Shown here one piece after another: positions 32,645 through 35,164 of a DNA stretch of 35,164 nucleotides (position 1 is its first letter; each line of letters begins with the position of its first letter). A program made the position numbers and the translations under genes. Source of the DNA: Bordetella petrii. GTDB lineage: Bacteria; Pseudomonadota; Gammaproteobacteria; Burkholderiales; Burkholderiaceae_B. Location: the NCBI GenBank assembly GCA_017745595.1, contig WMBV01000046.1, positions 1 to 35,164 on the forward strand, in the 5' to 3' direction. The notes beneath the pieces are model-generated. The model made no database searches, was not told where the DNA came from, and saw only the letters and a program-made list of their open reading frames with translations.

Positions 32645-35164
32645 ATGAATACCCCTCAGCACCCCTCATCCGCCCCCCGCCGGGGCGCCAAGCAGTTCCC
32701 GCACAAACGCATCCTGGTCAAGGCCGCGGTGGCCCTGGCCGGCCTGGGCGTCTGCGGCGCGCTGTTCCTGGGCCTGGCCGTGGCGCTGGCCTGGCCCAGC
32801 CTGCCCGCCCTGCACGCCATGACCGATTACCGGCCCAGCGTGCCCCTGCGCATTTACACGGCCGACCACGTGCTCATCGGCGAATTCGGCGAAGAACACC
32901 GCAACGTGCTGCGGTTTCCGGAAATCCCGCTGGTCATGAAGCAGGCCATCCTGGCCGCCGAAGACGACGGCTTCTACCAGCACGGCGGCATCGACTGGAC
33001 GGGCATGCTGCGCGCCGGCCTGGCCAACGTGGTCAGCATGTCGAAGTCGCAGGGCGCCAGCACCATCACCATGCAGGTCGCGCGCAACTTCTACCTGTCG
33101 TCCGAAAAAACCTATTCGCGCAAGTTCTACGAACTGCTGCTGACCTTCAAAATCGAATCCGAGCTCACCAAAGACCAGATCCTCGAGCTCTACATGAACC
33201 AGATCTACCTGGGGCACCGCGCCTACGGCTTCGCCGCCGCTTCGCGCACCTATTTCGGCAAGCCCCTGTCCGAGGTCACGGCGGCCGAGGCCGCGCTGCT
33301 GGCGGGCATTCCCAAGGCGCCGTCGCGCTCCAACCCCATCACCAACCTGGAACGGGCCAAGGTGCGCCAGCATTACGTGCTGGGCCGCATGCAGGCGCTG
33401 GGCTACCTGACCCCCGAGCAAACCCAGGCCGCGCTGCAGCAGCCGCTGCTCATCCGCGGCACCGAGGGCGCGCAGTCCAATGGCTACGCGGTGCACGGCG
33501 AGTATCCGGCCGAACTGGCGCGCCAGATCATGTACGGCATGTTCCAGGACGACGCGTATACGCGCGGCATCGACGTCTACACCACCATCGACTCCAAGTC
33601 CCAGCAGGCCGCCTACGAGGCCGTGCGCGCCGGCGTGCTCGACTACACCCGCCGCGCGCCCTACCCCGGCCCCGAAGACCAGATCGACCTGCCCGACGGC
33701 ATCGAGCAAGACCCGCAGGCGTTCGAAGAAATCCTCGACGGGGTGCAAGACGAATCCCCCGACAGCGGCGATCTGCTGGCGGGCGTGGTGCTGGCGGCCA
33801 GCCCTACCGAAGTGAAGGTGGCGCGCAGCGCCACCGAGATCATCACGGTGTCCGACAAAAAAGCGCTGGGCATCGTCGCGCGCGCCCTGGGCCCGAAGGC
33901 CGACGACGACCTGCGCCTGCGGCGCGGCTCGGTGGTGTACCTGCACCAGAACGGCGACACCTGGGAAATCGTCAACATGCCGGCACTGCAGGCGGCGCTG
34001 GTCTCGATGTCGCCGCAAGACGGCGCGGTGCGCGCCCTGATCGGCGGCTTCGATTTCTACCGGGGCTCGTTCAACCGGGCCACGCAGGCGTGGCGCCAGC
34101 CCGGCTCGACCATCAAGCCCTTCGTGTACGCCGCCGCGCTCGAACGCGGCATGACGCCGGCCACCCAGATATCCGACATGCCCTTCAGCCTGAGCGTCGA
34201 GCAGACCGGCTCGCGCCCCTGGACCCCGAAGAACGACGGCAACAAGTACGAGCCCATGCAGACCCTGCGCCAGGGCCTGTACCGCTCGAAGAACATGGTG
34301 TCGATCCGTATATTGCAGGCCATCACCCCGCAGTACGCACAAGACTATCTCACCCGCTTCGGCTTCCAGAAAGAGCGCTGGCCGGCCGTGCTGCCGCTGG
34401 CCCTGGGCGCCGGCGGCGCCACGCCGCTGCAGGTCGCCAGCGCCTACAGCGTATTCGCCAACGGCGGCTATCGCGTGCCTCCCTACCTGATCGAGCGCGT
34501 CACCGACCGCTCCGGCAACGTGCTGATGCAGGCCCAGCCCACGGCGGCGGGCGACGCCGCGGCCCGCGCCATCGACCCGCGCACCGCCTGGGTCATGGAC
34601 GACATGCTGCGCGACGTGGCATCGGTAGGCACCGGCGCGCGCGCCAAGCGCACGCTCAAGCGCTCTGACCTGGGCGGCAAAACCGGCACCACCAACGACG
34701 CGGTCGACGTCTGGTTCAGCGGCTACACGCCGGCCCTGACCACCACCGTCTGGATGGGCTTCGACCAGCCCCGTTCGCTGGGCTCGAACGCCTTCGGCAG
34801 CGGCCTGGCGCTGTCCACCTGGCTGGACTACATGCAGCCGGTGCTGAAAGACGTGCCCGAACAGCCGCAGCGGCCCATGCCGGACGGCCTGATCGTGCAC
34901 AACGACGAATACTATTTCTCGGAATTCCCGCCCGGGCAGGCCGTGGCGGCGCTCGACCTGTCCACCGGCGACGAACTGACCGACTTCCTGAACAACATGC
35001 GTCCCAGCGACGGCGCTCCCACCCAGGTGCGTCCCCTGAACCTGCCCCAGGGCGGTCCGCCGCCCATTCCCGTGCCCCAGGTCGGCCAGGCCGGCCCGGC
35101 GCCCGCCGTGCCGGCCTCGGCCGCGTCTCCGGCGGGCCCGGCCCCGATCCTGACCATCCCCATC
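32645..35164 (+). CDS. mrcA: Penicillin-binding protein 1A (bifunctional transglycosylase/transpeptidase), 3' end outside window
   Basis: At least 840 residues, open to the window edge without a stop. This class A PBP polymerises and cross-links peptidoglycan. One N-terminal membrane helix (about 25-50) is followed by the GT51 domain: Glu106 in AAEDDGFYQHGGID, then QGASTITMQVARNFYLS and ELYMNQIYLGHRAYGF. After an OB-like linker domain the transpeptidase motifs appear: Ser488 in GSTIKPF (SxxK), SKNM (SxN) and Lys679 in GGKTGTTND (KTG). The tail past about residue 800 is Pro/Gly/Ala-rich. The ATG at 32645 follows a possible -10 TAGAAT at 32631-32636; the ribosome site is weak. The length suggests little is missing. 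Confidence 0.95.
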   Translation, partial: MNTPQHPSSAPRRGAKQFPHKRILVKAAVALAGLGVCGALFLGLAVALAWPSLPALHAMTDYRPSVPLRIYTADHVLIGEFGEEHRNVLRFPEIPLVMKQAILAAEDDGFYQHGGIDWTGMLRAGLANVVSMSKSQGASTITMQVARNFYLSSEKTYSRKFYELLLTFKIESELTKDQILELYMNQIYLGHRAYGFAAASRTYFGKPLSEVTAAEAALLAGIPKAPSRSNPITNLERAKVRQHYVLGRMQALGYLTPEQTQAALQQPLLIRGTEGAQSNGYAVHGEYPAELARQIMYGMFQDDAYTRGIDVYTTIDSKSQQAAYEAVRAGVLDYTRRAPYPGPEDQIDLPDGIEQDPQAFEEILDGVQDESPDSGDLLAGVVLAASPTEVKVARSATEIITVSDKKALGIVARALGPKADDDLRLRRGSVVYLHQNGDTWEIVNMPALQAALVSMSPQDGAVRALIGGFDFYRGSFNRATQAWRQPGSTIKPFVYAAALERGMTPATQISDMPFSLSVEQTGSRPWTPKNDGNKYEPMQTLRQGLYRSKNMVSIRILQAITPQYAQDYLTRFGFQKERWPAVLPLALGAGGATPLQVASAYSVFANGGYRVPPYLIERVTDRSGNVLMQAQPTAAGDAAARAIDPRTAWVMDDMLRDVASVGTGARAKRTLKRSDLGGKTGTTNDAVDVWFSGYTPALTTTVWMGFDQPRSLGSNAFGSGLALSTWLDYMQPVLKDVPEQPQRPMPDGLIVHNDEYYFSEFPPGQAVAALDLSTGDELTDFLNNMRPSDGAPTQVRPLNLPQGGPPPIPVPQVGQAGPAPAVPASAASPAGPAPILTIPI

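Noticed and set aside
32666-34900. 744-codon minus-strand open frame opposite the PBP1A gene
   Set aside because: Low-complexity antisense composition and no recognisable motif; PBP1A has all its catalytic motifs on the plus strand.

Overview
The window is GC-rich, densely coded bacterial chromosome. Gene content and protein style (NodT-type outer-membrane efflux lipoproteins, an orphan TRAP binding protein, imuA-imuB-dnaE2, hmp-nsrR) suggest a betaproteobacterium of the Alcaligenaceae, close to Bordetella or Achromobacter. That placement is inference from protein resemblance; no rRNA gene is present. I see no tRNA, rRNA, CRISPR array, phage or insertion-sequence gene. No stretch over 300 bases lacks a gene; the largest gaps (12949-13176, 18969-19212, 7598-7810, 25903-26077) hold repeats, operators or hairpins and are described below.

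Layout. 18-5389 (+): a TetR regulator followed by a complete tripartite ABC exporter (lipidated HlyD-type adaptor, ATPase, ABC-2 permease, outer-membrane factor), with mostly 4-base stop/start overlaps. 5352-7203 (+): YbaK-type tRNA deacylase, an NRDE protein and a small secreted protein. 7223-8935 (-): MAPEG membrane protein, DUF2238 membrane protein and ArfB ribosome-rescue hydrolase. 9034-10135 (+): queE-queD of 7-deazaguanine (queuosine) synthesis. 10292-12177 (-): class II aldolase plus a Tat-type TRAP substrate-binding protein, facing a divergent XRE-cupin regulator (12313-12948) across a compact region with 19-bp-periodic operator-like repeats. 13177-18238 (+): a MarR-led aromatic-acid-type efflux operon (FUSC/AaeB, DUF1656/AaeX, HlyD/AaeA, NodT lipoprotein). 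18264-18968 (-): serine esterase. 19213-24499 (+): the SOS mutasome imuA-imuB-dnaE2 behind a strong LexA box. 24655-25902 (-): DadA-type D-amino acid dehydrogenase. 26078-27751 (-): hmp-nsrR nitric-oxide detoxification operon with an NsrR box over its -10. 27898-28359 (+) YqeY-like, 28340-29461 (-) dinB, 29555-29968 (+) thioesterase, 30061-30513 (-) lipoprotein, 30659-32530 (+) S9 peptidase, and 32645 to the edge (+) penicillin-binding protein 1A, cut by the window end.

Themes. Two whole efflux operons, each opening with a repressor-type regulator and closing with its own outer-membrane lipoprotein; two DNA-damage polymerase systems (ImuABC and Pol IV) within 10 kb; and a nitrosative-stress module between them. 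The most unusual non-coding signal is a family of eight 31-35 bp palindromic elements (arms GGTGTCTGAC or GGTGTCCGAC) found only between genes. Three pairs sit 28-30 bp apart, at least two of them inverted. C/T changes in one arm are matched in the other, as expected if the palindrome itself is maintained. The second is the tandem operator-like array in front of the XRE-cupin regulator. Nothing here is clearly a wholly new multi-gene system; the repeat family and the aldolase/TRAP/XRE-cupin regulon are the best candidates for undescribed biology.
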